Assembly: GCF_943737005.1 (NCBI RefSeq)
Contig: NZ_CALSFU010000014.1
Coordinates: forward strand, 62,001-126,000
DNA length: 64,000 nt
Direction of reading: 5' to 3'
Origin: Achromobacter sp. Marseille-Q4962
Lineage (GTDB): Bacteria; Pseudomonadota; Gammaproteobacteria; Burkholderiales; Burkholderiaceae_B
Part shown: piece after piece, positions 20,816 through 29,832 of the stretch
Layout: each line of letters starts with the position of its first letter
Numbering within the stretch: position 1 is the first letter of the stretch
Notes under the pieces: generated by a model
Databases searched by the model: none
Seen by the model: the letters and a program-made list of their open reading frames with translations, nothing else
Told to the model about the DNA's origin: nothing
Position numbers and translations under genes: made by a program

Positions 20816-21937
20816 ATGCTTTATCTGCTCGTTGCATTTCTGATTTCCTTTGCGTCGTCGTTATTGTTGGTTAGGTATAGCTCTCTTCATAGTCGTTATA
20901 CCGCCGACTGCGACACCACGGGAGTTCAGAAGTATCATGATAAACCAGTCCCACGGGTAGGCGGGGTTGCTGTGCTTTTCGCCATGGCTTGTATTCTTGT
21001 AGTAGCGATGGCCCGCGAGCCCGCACTGGGTAGCGATCCGTTAATTCTTTTGCTAGTATCGCTGCCCGCGTTTCTAGGCGGTTTGGCCGAGGATTTAACC
21101 AAGCGGGTAAGAGTCCTTTCTCGTTTAATTCTTGCCATGATTTCAGGGGTTGCCGCCTATTATTTTTTAGGCGCGACCCTTACTCGTTTAGATATATTTG
21201 GAGTGGATTGGCTGCTGCAGTTTGGCGTGGTTTCGCTGGTCTGCACCACGATAGCTATTGCAGGGGCAGCCAATGCTATAAATATAATAGATGGATATAA
21301 TGGGCTGGCTGCGGTTGTTTCGGTCATGATTTTTGCTGGCTTTGCCTACGTTTCATATTATCTCGGGGATCGCTTACTTCTCATTTCTTGTGTTGGAATG
21401 ATTGGGGCAATTATGGGGTTCCTGTTGTGGAACTATCCGAGAGGTTTGATTTTTCTCGGTGACGGCGGTGCATATTTCATTGGTTTCATGATCGGTGCGG
21501 TTTCAGTGTTGATGCTTGCGCGCCACCCTTCCGTCTCTGCATGGTTTCCGCTATTGCTATGCATTTATCCGGTCTTTGAAACTCTCTTCTCAATTTATCG
21601 GAAAAGAATATTGCGCGGGCAATCGCCAGGGATGCCGGACGGGGTGCATTTGCACATGCTGGTGTATAAACGGCTTATACGCTGGGCGTGGGGCGGGAGT
21701 AAAGATATACGGCATAGGCATGGGCGCAACGCAATGACATCTCCCTATTTGTGGTTGTTGTCATCGTTCGCTGTAATACCCGCAGTGTTGTTTTGGCAGT
21801 ACCAGTATGTGCTTATAGCTTGTGTTTTTGCCTTTTCCATTGCTTATGTTGTGCTGTATCGAAAATTGGTCAGGTTCCGTGCTCCGTCCTGGCTAATCAT
21901 TCGCAAGCGACGTCATCGGAAGCAGCTGCGACCCTAG
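20816..21937 (+). CDS. WecA/MraY-family polyprenyl-P glycosyl-1-phosphate transferase
   Basis: A 373-residue membrane protein of the polyprenyl-phosphate N-acetylhexosamine-1-P transferase family, which starts O-antigen synthesis on undecaprenyl phosphate. Family motifs seen are the DKPVPRVGGVA start, NAINIIDGYNGLA, FLGDGGAYFIGF, and the C-terminal MPDGVHLHMLVYKR (HIHH-type loop). The usual DD pair is ED here (GLAEDLTKR). It is the first gene of the acquired island and has visibly lower GC than the backbone. The 215 bases upstream are AT-rich and hold the presumed promoter, but no clear hexamers stand out. Confidence 0.88.
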   Translation: MLYLLVAFLISFASSLLLVRYSSLHSRYTADCDTTGVQKYHDKPVPRVGGVAVLFAMACILVVAMAREPALGSDPLILLLVSLPAFLGGLAEDLTKRVRVLSRLILAMISGVAAYYFLGATLTRLDIFGVDWLLQFGVVSLVCTTIAIAGAANAINIIDGYNGLAAVVSVMIFAGFAYVSYYLGDRLLLISCVGMIGAIMGFLLWNYPRGLIFLGDGGAYFIGFMIGAVSVLMLARHPSVSAWFPLLLCIYPVFETLFSIYRKRILRGQSPGMPDGVHLHMLVYKRLIRWAWGGSKDIRHRHGRNAMTSPYLWLLSSFAVIPAVLFWQYQYVLIACVFAFSIAYVVLYRKLVRFRAPSWLIIRKRRHRKQLRP

Positions 21938-22105
21938 TCAGACTACAATTGCAGCTTAAAAACAACGATTCTGAGTATTTGTAGGACTCATTCTGCGGAG
22001 CAGACGTTGGAGGGTCATATTATCCGGTAATATTCTGGCGTTTGTATTGCTCGCGCTGACCCGTCCCCAAATAAATATATGGCGGTGTCTAAGGGGTGGG
22101 ATGGA

Positions 22106-24028
22106 ATGTTGAGGAAAAAAGATATCTTCGTTATTGCGGCGCTGTTTGCGACGTTTTTTGTACTGCTGCTGCCGGTTCACCCCGAGTGGGAAGCTAACGC
22201 CACGCTGCGCCTGGTGGCGACCGGTCAAAAAAATCCGGCCTCCAAGTCCGCAGAAATCTGGGTAGACGCTGAAACCACGCGCCAGATGTTGGCAAATGTC
22301 ATTCACCGAGATCCAGCGTGGGAGACACGCGAGGGCTTCCTGCTTTCCTTCAGAAATCAGCCGGGCGCGATCGAGGCGAAAATTCATGTCGAACCGGGTA
22401 CCAAGATGACCCTCACTCGTCATGACTACTCCGGAATCCTGGAGCTGACCGTCGACGGGCGCACTCAAACGCTGGACCTCTATTCTCCTGGGCGAGAGTC
22501 GCTCACGATTGATTTAGCGTCGCTCGCAGATATGTCAATCAGCATTCCGCGGACGGCCGACAAGGTTATCCCTAATTTTCTCGGCGCTTTCGTATGCGCG
22601 GTATTGGCTGGCTGGGCCATGGGTCGCAGACGAGCGTTGCTTAGCCTTGACGCGGCCGACACGTCGTTGCATTGGCGCCGGACCATGCTACTGGCGCTGC
22701 CCGCCTTCGCAATTTACATCATATCGCTGTTGGCGTATTGGCCAGCCCAGATGTCGTCGGATTCCATTACGCAGTGGAATCAGCTAGTAACCGGGCGCTA
22801 CGACGACTTGCATCCTGTGTTGTCGACCCTGTTTTATGCAGTTCCGTATGAAGTTTATCCGTCACCTGCCTCGTTGATGGTGTTTCAGGCTGCTTTGTTC
22901 GCGTGGGTTGGTGCAATGGCAATCAGCGAAGCCATGGCTTGGGGGCTCGGACGTCGCTTGGCATTGGTGGCGGCCGTCGCGTTCCCTCTATTTCCACCTA
23001 ACCTTTTGATGGCTTCCACAATGTGGAAAGACGTCCCGTTTGCGATGGCGCTGCTACTTATGACCGTGCTTGCGGCGCGGCAGGTCCGGCTGCGCTTCAA
23101 CTTAAGTAATGGTGCATTGATTGCTTTGACCCTAGCCGGCATGTTGATCGTCGGCTTGAGGCACAACGGACTACTCATCAGCCCGCCGTTCTTCTTGCTA
23201 CTGCTTTGCTTGGCGAGGGGGAAGGCCGCGCGCATCAAGGTCAGCCTGGCACTTGCCGCGCAGATAGGTACTTTCATCATGCTGAAGACCCTCGTTCTAT
23301 CGGTGCTCGGGGCTTCGGGCATCGCAGCGCACTACAAGGCTATTTATGCTCTGCATGTGCTTGGCGCAATGGAGCAGGCCAATGTGCAGTGGGAGCCGCA
23401 GGAAAATCGGCTACTTGAACAAATTTTGCCGAAGGAAGATTGGCTGAAGGGTTACCGATGCGAGAATATTGTGCCCTTGTTCTGGAGCCCTAATATCTCA
23501 TATGAATTCTTGGCGCATAACCAAGCGGCCTTGAACGCGCTGGCGGTCAAGTCAATCATTCGACATCCGCTGGTTTTCTTGAGGCATCAATTGTGCTTGT
23601 CCGGGCTGGTGTGGCGAATCGGGACGAATGAGAACGAGTGGCTGACCTTGTCCCCTTTGAGGATTTACGACATGCCGCTTACCCGCGAGCGGGGGTTGAA
23701 AGAGGATTCAAAACTTCCTTGGCTGAAGCAGCGAATCAGCGCAGCGCATGAGAACCTGCTAGCGAAAGAAAATACGCTTTTACGGCCAGCTTTGTACGTT
23801 TTTGTGGGTTTGTTCGCACTGGTGATGCTTGCAAAGCGGCGTGGTAAGGCTGTTGTGCTTATTGCTGTTCCGCTGCTATTTAATTGTCTTGGGCTCTTGA
23901 TAATGATTGGGTCGCAGGATTATCGCTATATGTGGCCTTCAGTCCTGGCCTCGCTTTTTATTATTTTGCTAGGCGTAACCTTGGCATTTCCAAGGGCGGT
24001 GACAGATGTCTCGGCGTCGAAGGCTTAA
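22106..24028 (+). CDS. GT-C-like membrane glycosyltransferase (DUF6020-like)
   Basis: About 640 residues. An N-terminal membrane helix is followed by about 130 residues of probable periplasmic domain (from HPEWEANATLR). About ten or more hydrophobic segments come next. The first loop after the periplasmic part carries MSSDSITQWNQL and DDLHPVLSTL, and a later MWKDVPFAM; Asp in this loop is typical of GT-C enzymes that use polyprenyl-P-sugars. I chose ATG 22106, which has AAGGGG 9 bases upstream, over ATG 22079. With the next three genes it could form a periplasmic sugar-addition module. Confidence 0.65.
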   Translation: MLRKKDIFVIAALFATFFVLLLPVHPEWEANATLRLVATGQKNPASKSAEIWVDAETTRQMLANVIHRDPAWETREGFLLSFRNQPGAIEAKIHVEPGTKMTLTRHDYSGILELTVDGRTQTLDLYSPGRESLTIDLASLADMSISIPRTADKVIPNFLGAFVCAVLAGWAMGRRRALLSLDAADTSLHWRRTMLLALPAFAIYIISLLAYWPAQMSSDSITQWNQLVTGRYDDLHPVLSTLFYAVPYEVYPSPASLMVFQAALFAWVGAMAISEAMAWGLGRRLALVAAVAFPLFPPNLLMASTMWKDVPFAMALLLMTVLAARQVRLRFNLSNGALIALTLAGMLIVGLRHNGLLISPPFFLLLLCLARGKAARIKVSLALAAQIGTFIMLKTLVLSVLGASGIAAHYKAIYALHVLGAMEQANVQWEPQENRLLEQILPKEDWLKGYRCENIVPLFWSPNISYEFLAHNQAALNALAVKSIIRHPLVFLRHQLCLSGLVWRIGTNENEWLTLSPLRIYDMPLTRERGLKEDSKLPWLKQRISAAHENLLAKENTLLRPALYVFVGLFALVMLAKRRGKAVVLIAVPLLFNCLGLLIMIGSQDYRYMWPSVLASLFIILLGVTLAFPRAVTDVSASKA

Positions 24029-24033
24029 TTCTC

Positions 24034-24387
24034 ATGTCGTTTGCCTTATATTCAATAATTCTGCTTTGTGTATCGGGTCTCGCGGTCGGGAATCTATTGC
24101 TCAAGAAAACGGCGACCACCATCGTTCACGTGCCCCAAGATGTGTTAGGGCTGATTTTCAATCCGTGGTTCTACGCTGCCGTTGCGGTTTACGGCGGTTC
24201 GACGCTGCTTTGGATCATGATTCTGCGCAAAGTGTCGCTCGGCTTGGCGTACCCCATGTTTGCGCTCGGATTCATCATCGTGCCGGTACTGGACTATCTG
24301 TTTTTTAAAGAACAGTTACGTTCAACGACTATCATTGGCGGGTTAATAATTATTGTTGGCGTCGCGGTCGCGACACGGGGAGGCTGA
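24034..24387 (+). CDS. Small EamA/SMR-like four-helix transporter (putative lipid-sugar flippase)
   Basis: A 117-residue protein with four hydrophobic segments and the SMR/EamA-like motif SLGLAYPMFALGF in the third. Half-size members such as ArnE/ArnF flip undecaprenyl-linked sugars. Its place between a GT-C protein and a polyprenyl-P glycosyltransferase points to the same job, replacing GtrA. The ATG at 24034 follows the previous stop by 5 bases, and the next gene starts one base after its stop. Confidence 0.7.
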   Translation: MSFALYSIILLCVSGLAVGNLLLKKTATTIVHVPQDVLGLIFNPWFYAAVAVYGGSTLLWIMILRKVSLGLAYPMFALGFIIVPVLDYLFFKEQLRSTTIIGGLIIIVGVAVATRGG

Positions 24388-24388
24388 G

Positions 24389-25066
24389 ATGCGATCGAGT
24401 ACATGGGTGGTCATCGCCGCTTATAACGAAGGACAAGTTATTCGCGGAGTGGTGACGGGCTTGAGAGCCGAATGGCCCAATGTCGTGGTGGTTGACGACG
24501 GGAGCGCGGACTCGACCGCGCTAGAAGCAGAGGCGGCGGGTGCTTTCGTCATTCGGCATCCCATAAACCTTGGGCAAGGCGCGGCATTGGCGACAGGTCT
24601 TCAGTATTGCATCGAAATCGGCGCTCAATATATCGTTAACTTCGATGCGGACGGGCAGCATCATGTCGAAGATATTCAAGGTCTGGTAGACCGAGCGTCT
24701 AAGCCCGATGTGGATATCGTCATCGGCAGTCGTTTTCTCGGAGAAACACGAGCCATGCCGGGGCGGCGCAAGCTGTTGTTGAAGGCGGCCGTATTGTTTA
24801 CGCGAATCACAACCGGATTGAAGGTAACGGATGCACATAACGGGCTGCGTTGCTTTACCCTGGAAGCGGCTAAAAAAATAAAAATTAACCAGAATCGCAT
24901 GGCACACGCCTCCGAGATTCTGGAAGAGATTGCTCGGCACAAGTTGCACGTCGCCGAGGTTCCCGTGACTATTACATATACGGAGTATTCGCTCGCCAAA
25001 GGTCAGCCCTTGTCCAACTCCATAAACATATTGCTTGAATTGTTCCTGGGGCGGCTGCATAAATGA
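24389..25066 (+). CDS. Polyprenyl-phosphate glycosyltransferase (DPM1/DPG synthase-like GT2)
   Basis: A 225-residue single-domain GT-A enzyme. Motifs are VVIAAYNEGQVI at the start, VVDDGSADST (residues 35-44), HPINLGQGAALATG, and the FDADGQHH metal and acceptor motif at 85-92. It has no C-terminal membrane helices, like the short DPM1 form. It would charge undecaprenyl phosphate with a sugar for use outside the inner membrane. The ATG at 24389 directly follows the flippase gene, and its end overlaps the DUF2304 gene by 4 bases. Confidence 0.85.
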   Translation: MRSSTWVVIAAYNEGQVIRGVVTGLRAEWPNVVVVDDGSADSTALEAEAAGAFVIRHPINLGQGAALATGLQYCIEIGAQYIVNFDADGQHHVEDIQGLVDRASKPDVDIVIGSRFLGETRAMPGRRKLLLKAAVLFTRITTGLKVTDAHNGLRCFTLEAAKKIKINQNRMAHASEILEEIARHKLHVAEVPVTITYTEYSLAKGQPLSNSINILLELFLGRLHK

Positions 25067-25407
25067 TTGCTCAAATTTTCCTTACACTGGGCTTTGCTGC
25101 GCTGGCAGCCTGCGGTTGGTTGCGGATGGGCCGGGTTCGAGTCTTCGCCGGCGCGCTCACACTCATTTGCCTCGCGGGCATCTATTTCATATGGTCGCCC
25201 GCTGATCTGACCGCAGTTGCGAACTTTCTGGGTGTGGGGCGTGGTGCGGATCTGCTGTTGTACATCTTCCTAACGTTCGTGATGTTCGAGCTTTTGATGG
25301 TGCGGATTCGCGATAAGGAGCGTGATGAACTTATCACGCGGCTGGCACGGCGACTGGCTATCGAAGAGGCCAAGCATAGGGCTGAGCGACGTGCTTCTGG
25401 AGCCTAG
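25063..25407 (+). CDS. DUF2304 membrane protein
   Basis: A 114-residue protein with three hydrophobic segments and a basic, amphipathic C-terminal helix (RDKERDELITRLARRLAIEE). This matches DUF2304, small proteins that are often encoded beside DPM1-like glycosyltransferases. The ATGA overlap with that gene here supports a working partnership, perhaps as a membrane anchor for the soluble transferase. No catalytic motif is seen. Confidence 0.75.
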   Translation: MIAQIFLTLGFAALAACGWLRMGRVRVFAGALTLICLAGIYFIWSPADLTAVANFLGVGRGADLLLYIFLTFVMFELLMVRIRDKERDELITRLARRLAIEEAKHRAERRASGA

Positions 25408-25490
25408 TGCGAACCTTCGCCCTGATTTCGTTGCCGTGTGGTTTGACGGTAGATTCTTAAGCTAGTTATGGCTCGGATAACACCGGGTCT

Positions 25491-26858
25491 ATGCACATGA
25501 TCCAAAGCCAGACAGAAGCAAGCAAACGGGCTGAGTCCTCCACTGACGCGGTTGTTGCCAGGGACGAAGCGGTCAAGGAACTCGCACGGTTGAAGGCGGA
25601 GTTAGCCCGTGTGTCGGATGAGTTGGCGGTGGTCGCCGCCCACCGCCAGGAACTTCAACAATCCATGGCATTCCGTGTCGGTACGGCCATATCCAAGAGC
25701 CCGGTGGGTACCCTCTATCGCGCTTTAAAGCGGTCGTCTGGCGGGGCGGCGGCGCCGGAGAGCCCCGCCACTGTCAACGAGCCTTTTTCCAGCGTCGTGC
25801 ATACTGCACCTGAGCTCACGCCCGCTGTTGAGCCCGCCGTAGTGACGACACCGCAAAGAAGTACGCATACGGAATTCGATGCAGCCGCCATCGTCGCGCT
25901 GCCCGAGAACGTGCCAGTTTCCATTGCGCATCCTCACTGGTTGGGGATCCGCAGCTCGGCGAGTCAGTTGTTTGATCACCTGCTGTTGGTTACCGATTTG
26001 CTGACCCCTGAGGACGCGCACGAGTTCGTGCAGTTGCTGCTGTTGCGCAAGCCTCAAGCGGTAGTGCTGCAGGGGTTTCCTTTTGCATATCAGCATATTG
26101 TTGATGCGATGAATCGATTGGCGCCGAACGTGCCGGTTTGCGTCGTCTGGCACGGCACCTTTATGCAGGCGAGCGAGGACTATGCATGGCGTAGCTTCCG
26201 CCGTGTGTGCGCATTAGCTCGAGAAGGAAAGATCCGCCGTATTGGCTGCGTCAAGCAAGGGCAAGAACAGGTGTTGCAGCGTCAAGGCTTGGACGCAGCT
26301 TTCCTGCTTAACCGCTATCGAGTAATACCTGAAGGAGCCGCGCCGGTCAGCTCAGGTCCTTCATTGCTGGGAATCTGGAGTATTTCCGAACTCAAGCATA
26401 AGCCGCCGTATGAGATGCTTGCCGCCGCTTCGATGGTGCCCAACTGCAAGGTCGTTGGCTCTGTCGCTTCACCTCGTATGTTGGAGTTTTGCGAGGAATT
26501 TCGCATCGCCAACGAATTTGTCGGCAAGATGATTCCGCAGGTAGAGATGCCGCGCTATTTAAAGACGGCGCATCTTAATCTGTATGTGACCTTAAACGAG
26601 TGTGCTCCCATGCTGCCACTGGAGAGTTTCGCCGTTGGCGTGCCTTGCATCGTAGGTCCCAATACGCCTTACTTCGCCAATAACGGATATCTGCAGGATC
26701 GTCTGGTGGTGAAGGTGGCGGACGATGCGTACGCAATAGCGCGCTGCATTGAACGGGCGTTAACTGAGCGAGATGAGATAGTCGCCGCTTATCGGGAGTA
26801 CGTAGTCGAGCATAACTCCGAGTCTGCTCGAACAGTGGGGCAATTCTTGGATTTCTAA
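25491..26858 (+). CDS. GT-B glycosyltransferase with N-terminal coiled coil
   Basis: 455 residues. Residues 20-60 form a short coiled coil (DEAVKELARLKAELARVSDE). A Pro/Thr/Ala-rich linker to about 135 follows, then a GT4-type region. The C-terminal donor-binding part shows NLYVTLNECAPMLPLESFAVGVPCIVG, the usual ExxxxxxE-like region of GT-B enzymes. I cannot assign donor or linkage. The stop overlaps the next ATG (TAATG). Confidence 0.65.
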   Translation: MHMIQSQTEASKRAESSTDAVVARDEAVKELARLKAELARVSDELAVVAAHRQELQQSMAFRVGTAISKSPVGTLYRALKRSSGGAAAPESPATVNEPFSSVVHTAPELTPAVEPAVVTTPQRSTHTEFDAAAIVALPENVPVSIAHPHWLGIRSSASQLFDHLLLVTDLLTPEDAHEFVQLLLLRKPQAVVLQGFPFAYQHIVDAMNRLAPNVPVCVVWHGTFMQASEDYAWRSFRRVCALAREGKIRRIGCVKQGQEQVLQRQGLDAAFLLNRYRVIPEGAAPVSSGPSLLGIWSISELKHKPPYEMLAAASMVPNCKVVGSVASPRMLEFCEEFRIANEFVGKMIPQVEMPRYLKTAHLNLYVTLNECAPMLPLESFAVGVPCIVGPNTPYFANNGYLQDRLVVKVADDAYAIARCIERALTERDEIVAAYREYVVEHNSESARTVGQFLDF

Positions 26859-28981
26859 TGCGCACCATCTGCTTTGTTACATACGAGCTTTATCCTGTCA
26901 CCCGAGGCGGGTGCGGCGCGTTGCTATATAACGTGGCGTGCCAACTTCTTCAGGCGGGTCATCGCGTCGTGTTCCTGCTAGATGTAGACCGTCCGACGTT
27001 TGAACGGTTTGACCTCGAAGAAAGGCTGCGCCTGCCGCATCCAGATAATTGCGCCTCCTATCAGTTGTCGGCCGTATTGCCGGAAACCACGTTATTGCGT
27101 GAGAATTTCAGTTCTTGGTATGAGTGGCGGTCTTACCTGCTCTCGCTGGGAGCTCAGCATGTTCACCGGGCCGAGCGCCCAGATCTGATCGAGTTTTTTG
27201 ATTACCACGGGGTCGCTTATTACTCTCTGTGCGAGAAGATTGCACTTGGTCGGTTTGAAGGCAGCCATATCGCGGTGCGTTTTCACGCCACAATTGAGGC
27301 GATGGATCGAGTCGATCTGACCAATTTTCTGAGCCCGGAATTGTGGACGCTGTACTCACTGGAAAGGGGCGCACTGGACCTGGCTGAGACGGTGATTGCG
27401 CCTTCACATTCTTTCTACGAGCGCTCGCTGTCAAATTTATACCCGGGGTCACGGGGGCGCGAACGCATCGCAGTACCTCCATTGCGCAAGGCTCTGGCGC
27501 GACACCAGAGTCCTAAGCCCGATCAGCAGGCCGTGTTGTGCTACGGACGCTTGTTCTCCATAAAGGGCGTGGATTTGATGGTTGACGCCGCTGTCCAGTG
27601 GATGCAGCAGCGCCCGGAGATCCGGCCTAAGTTTTACTTCGTTGGGGGGGACTCGATGCAACCGCCCGACGGAAGCGGGGAATACGCCGAGTACTTGAAG
27701 CGTCGTATCCCCGTAGAGCTGAAGCCGTATTTCCATTTCACCGGTCATATGACGCATGAGGCGATGGAAGAGCTGCTGGCGGACGTGCGCTTTGCGGTGT
27801 TCGCAAACCGTTACGAATCATTTTGCTACGCGGCCCACGAACTTTACGCGGCCCATGTGCCACTTATTGTCTCCGCTATCCCAGGATTTGCTGACTTCTT
27901 CGAGCACGAAAAGAACGCGTTGGTTTTTGACGAAACGCGGACAGACTCGTTGGTTCAAGCCATGGAGCGCCTATGGCACAATGATGACCTGCGCGCCAAG
28001 CTGGCATTTCCCTATCCCGTGATTCCATCGAACGTGGCACCGGTCTACGAAGATGAGCATCTTGAGAGCTGGATGGATGTGGCTCGCAGGAAGGTAGGGA
28101 CGACGCAACTGCGCATTACGACGATGATTGTCGCGAATTCGTTGTCTGACGCCAAGCAAACCGCAAGGCCTCTGCGGGGAGTGGAGGACCACATTTGCCT
28201 CGTTCTTTTGCCGGCGGAGTCCTACCCTGACGAGATCTCTGCGTACCTATTGGGCCGCAATGTGGTGTGTGTCAATCTGGATGGAGAGGTTCAAGATCTG
28301 CACAGCCTGCGAGCGACTGAAGCGATGCTTATCCTGCGCTGTGGGGACTCTATCGATGCGCAGTACCTGACCACGGCTGCGCGAACTCTATCCCAGTTCG
28401 CGGCAGTGCCTTTCGTGACATGTTGGCAACATCGCCTTACCTCCGTCGCCGGTTCCGTTGACACCTACGCGCTATCATTAGCGCTCGATGTCGCACCAAT
28501 GAGCGGACGTAGTCCGTTCACCAGAGCGGTGTTCCGCACAAGTCCGGACAGACTGATCCTTGATAGCTTTGACACCAATCTGGGCGAGTATGCCGAGATA
28601 GGCTTTCTTTGGAACTTGACTGCGGCGGCAGAACCAGGCGTCGTGATTCCCGAAGCGTGGATCAAGCCGAAGGTCGAGAGCTACGCACCGCCTACGCCGA
28701 AGCAGCTTTCGTACTTGTTGAACCGAGATTCGAGCGAGGTCCGTCGCACGCGGTTGGCGCAGTTCGCGGTAGCGAATTGGAATATCGCGCCGAACGTTAT
28801 TGAACGGCAGGAGATAGCTGCAGAAATGCGTGCCTTGCCTCCGGAGCTGACGCACCTGCTTTTGCGGGTAGGGCACAAGATTGTTCGGCTGTATACACGT
28901 TTCGGTCTGGCGCGAACAATCATTAAATGGGTGCGACGGCGAATTCGCGGGACGTCAATGGGTATGCCAAAAATTCGTTGA
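26858..28981 (+). CDS. Large GT4 glycosyltransferase with a degenerate C-terminal domain
   Basis: 707 residues. The first 420 or so form a GT-B fold of the GT4 family: RGGCGALLYNVACQL near the start, LCYGRLFSIKGVDLMVDA around 225, and RYESFCYAAHELYAAHVPLIVSAIPG around 315. The last 280 residues resemble a GT-A-like accessory domain (LILRCGDSIDAQYL, SPFTRAVFRTS, AEIGFLWNLTAA) but show no clear DXD motif, so this part may be inactive or structural. A run of seven Gs lies at 27644-27650 inside the coding region. Confidence 0.7.
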   Translation: MRTICFVTYELYPVTRGGCGALLYNVACQLLQAGHRVVFLLDVDRPTFERFDLEERLRLPHPDNCASYQLSAVLPETTLLRENFSSWYEWRSYLLSLGAQHVHRAERPDLIEFFDYHGVAYYSLCEKIALGRFEGSHIAVRFHATIEAMDRVDLTNFLSPELWTLYSLERGALDLAETVIAPSHSFYERSLSNLYPGSRGRERIAVPPLRKALARHQSPKPDQQAVLCYGRLFSIKGVDLMVDAAVQWMQQRPEIRPKFYFVGGDSMQPPDGSGEYAEYLKRRIPVELKPYFHFTGHMTHEAMEELLADVRFAVFANRYESFCYAAHELYAAHVPLIVSAIPGFADFFEHEKNALVFDETRTDSLVQAMERLWHNDDLRAKLAFPYPVIPSNVAPVYEDEHLESWMDVARRKVGTTQLRITTMIVANSLSDAKQTARPLRGVEDHICLVLLPAESYPDEISAYLLGRNVVCVNLDGEVQDLHSLRATEAMLILRCGDSIDAQYLTTAARTLSQFAAVPFVTCWQHRLTSVAGSVDTYALSLALDVAPMSGRSPFTRAVFRTSPDRLILDSFDTNLGEYAEIGFLWNLTAAAEPGVVIPEAWIKPKVESYAPPTPKQLSYLLNRDSSEVRRTRLAQFAVANWNIAPNVIERQEIAAEMRALPPELTHLLLRVGHKIVRLYTRFGLARTIIKWVRRRIRGTSMGMPKIR

Positions 28982-29007
28982 GTGAATAATAATCACTGAG
29001 GTATATC

Positions 29008-29832
29008 TTGATTAAAGAAGTATGCGCGATTGGACACGACATTGTGTTCAAGCACCGGCATCTGATATTTCAGATGATAAAAAGGGAGGTTCTGGGTCGA
29101 TATCGTGGCTCAGTTATAGGCCTTGGGTGGTCTTTCTTCAATCCTTTGCTGCTACTCATCGTTTACACGTTTGTTTTTTCCGTCGTGTTTAAAGCGCGTT
29201 GGGGGGGGGCAGGTGGCGTGCAGCCGCAGTCTCATGGTGATTTTGCGGTAATCTTGTTCGCTGGCTTGATAATGAATAACCTGTTCGTCGAATGCATGAA
29301 CAGAGCTCCCTCTCTTATTCTCAACAACGTCAGTTATGTCAAGAAGGTCGTGTTTCCGCTCGAAACGCTGATCGTCATCGCCATCGGCTCGGCACTTTTT
29401 CATCTTCTGATCAGTTTTGTGGTTTTAATTATTGCGCAGCTCATTTTCCTTGGACATGTTCCATGGACTGCGATTTACTTTCCTTTGATTCTTGCCCCGC
29501 TGCTCCTGCTGTCGCTTGGGCTTTCGTGGTTCTTGGCTGGCCTAGGCGTATACATCAGAGACATGACGCAGGCAGTTTCACTGGCCACCATTGTGTTGAC
29601 ATTCGTCTCGCCGATCTTCTATCCGTTGTCTGCATTGCCGGCGAATATGCAGGGATACGTCAAGCTGAACCCGATCACGTTTGTCGTCGAAGAAACGCGG
29701 AATGCCGTGATTTTCGGCAAGCCATTTAACTGGTCGGGTTGGCTGGTCTACACCTTGGCGGGTGCGTTAGTGGCGATGGTCGGATTGGCATGGTTCCAAA
29801 AGGTTCGCAAGGGATTTGCCGATGTACTCTGA
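29008..29832 (+). CDS. wzm: O-antigen ABC transporter permease
   Basis: A 274-residue ABC-2 type permease with about six membrane helices, the normal Wzm size. The start MIKREVLGRYRGSVIGLGW and the helix FFNPLLLLIVYTFVFSVVF are typical of polysaccharide exporters. It starts with TTG at 29008. Nine Gs in a row at 29201-29209 (codons 65-68) lie in the first periplasmic loop. Its 3' end overlaps wzt by 11 bases. With Wzt it would move the finished undecaprenyl-linked O-chain across the inner membrane. Confidence 0.9.
   Translation: MIKEVCAIGHDIVFKHRHLIFQMIKREVLGRYRGSVIGLGWSFFNPLLLLIVYTFVFSVVFKARWGGAGGVQPQSHGDFAVILFAGLIMNNLFVECMNRAPSLILNNVSYVKKVVFPLETLIVIAIGSALFHLLISFVVLIIAQLIFLGHVPWTAIYFPLILAPLLLLSLGLSWFLAGLGVYIRDMTQAVSLATIVLTFVSPIFYPLSALPANMQGYVKLNPITFVVEETRNAVIFGKPFNWSGWLVYTLAGALVAMVGLAWFQKVRKGFADVL
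29201..29209 (+). repeat. G9 homopolymer tract inside wzm
   Basis: Nine consecutive guanines cover the end of W65, G66, G67 and the first base of A68. The gene is in frame with nine; a change of one base would truncate the permease. Confidence 0.9.
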
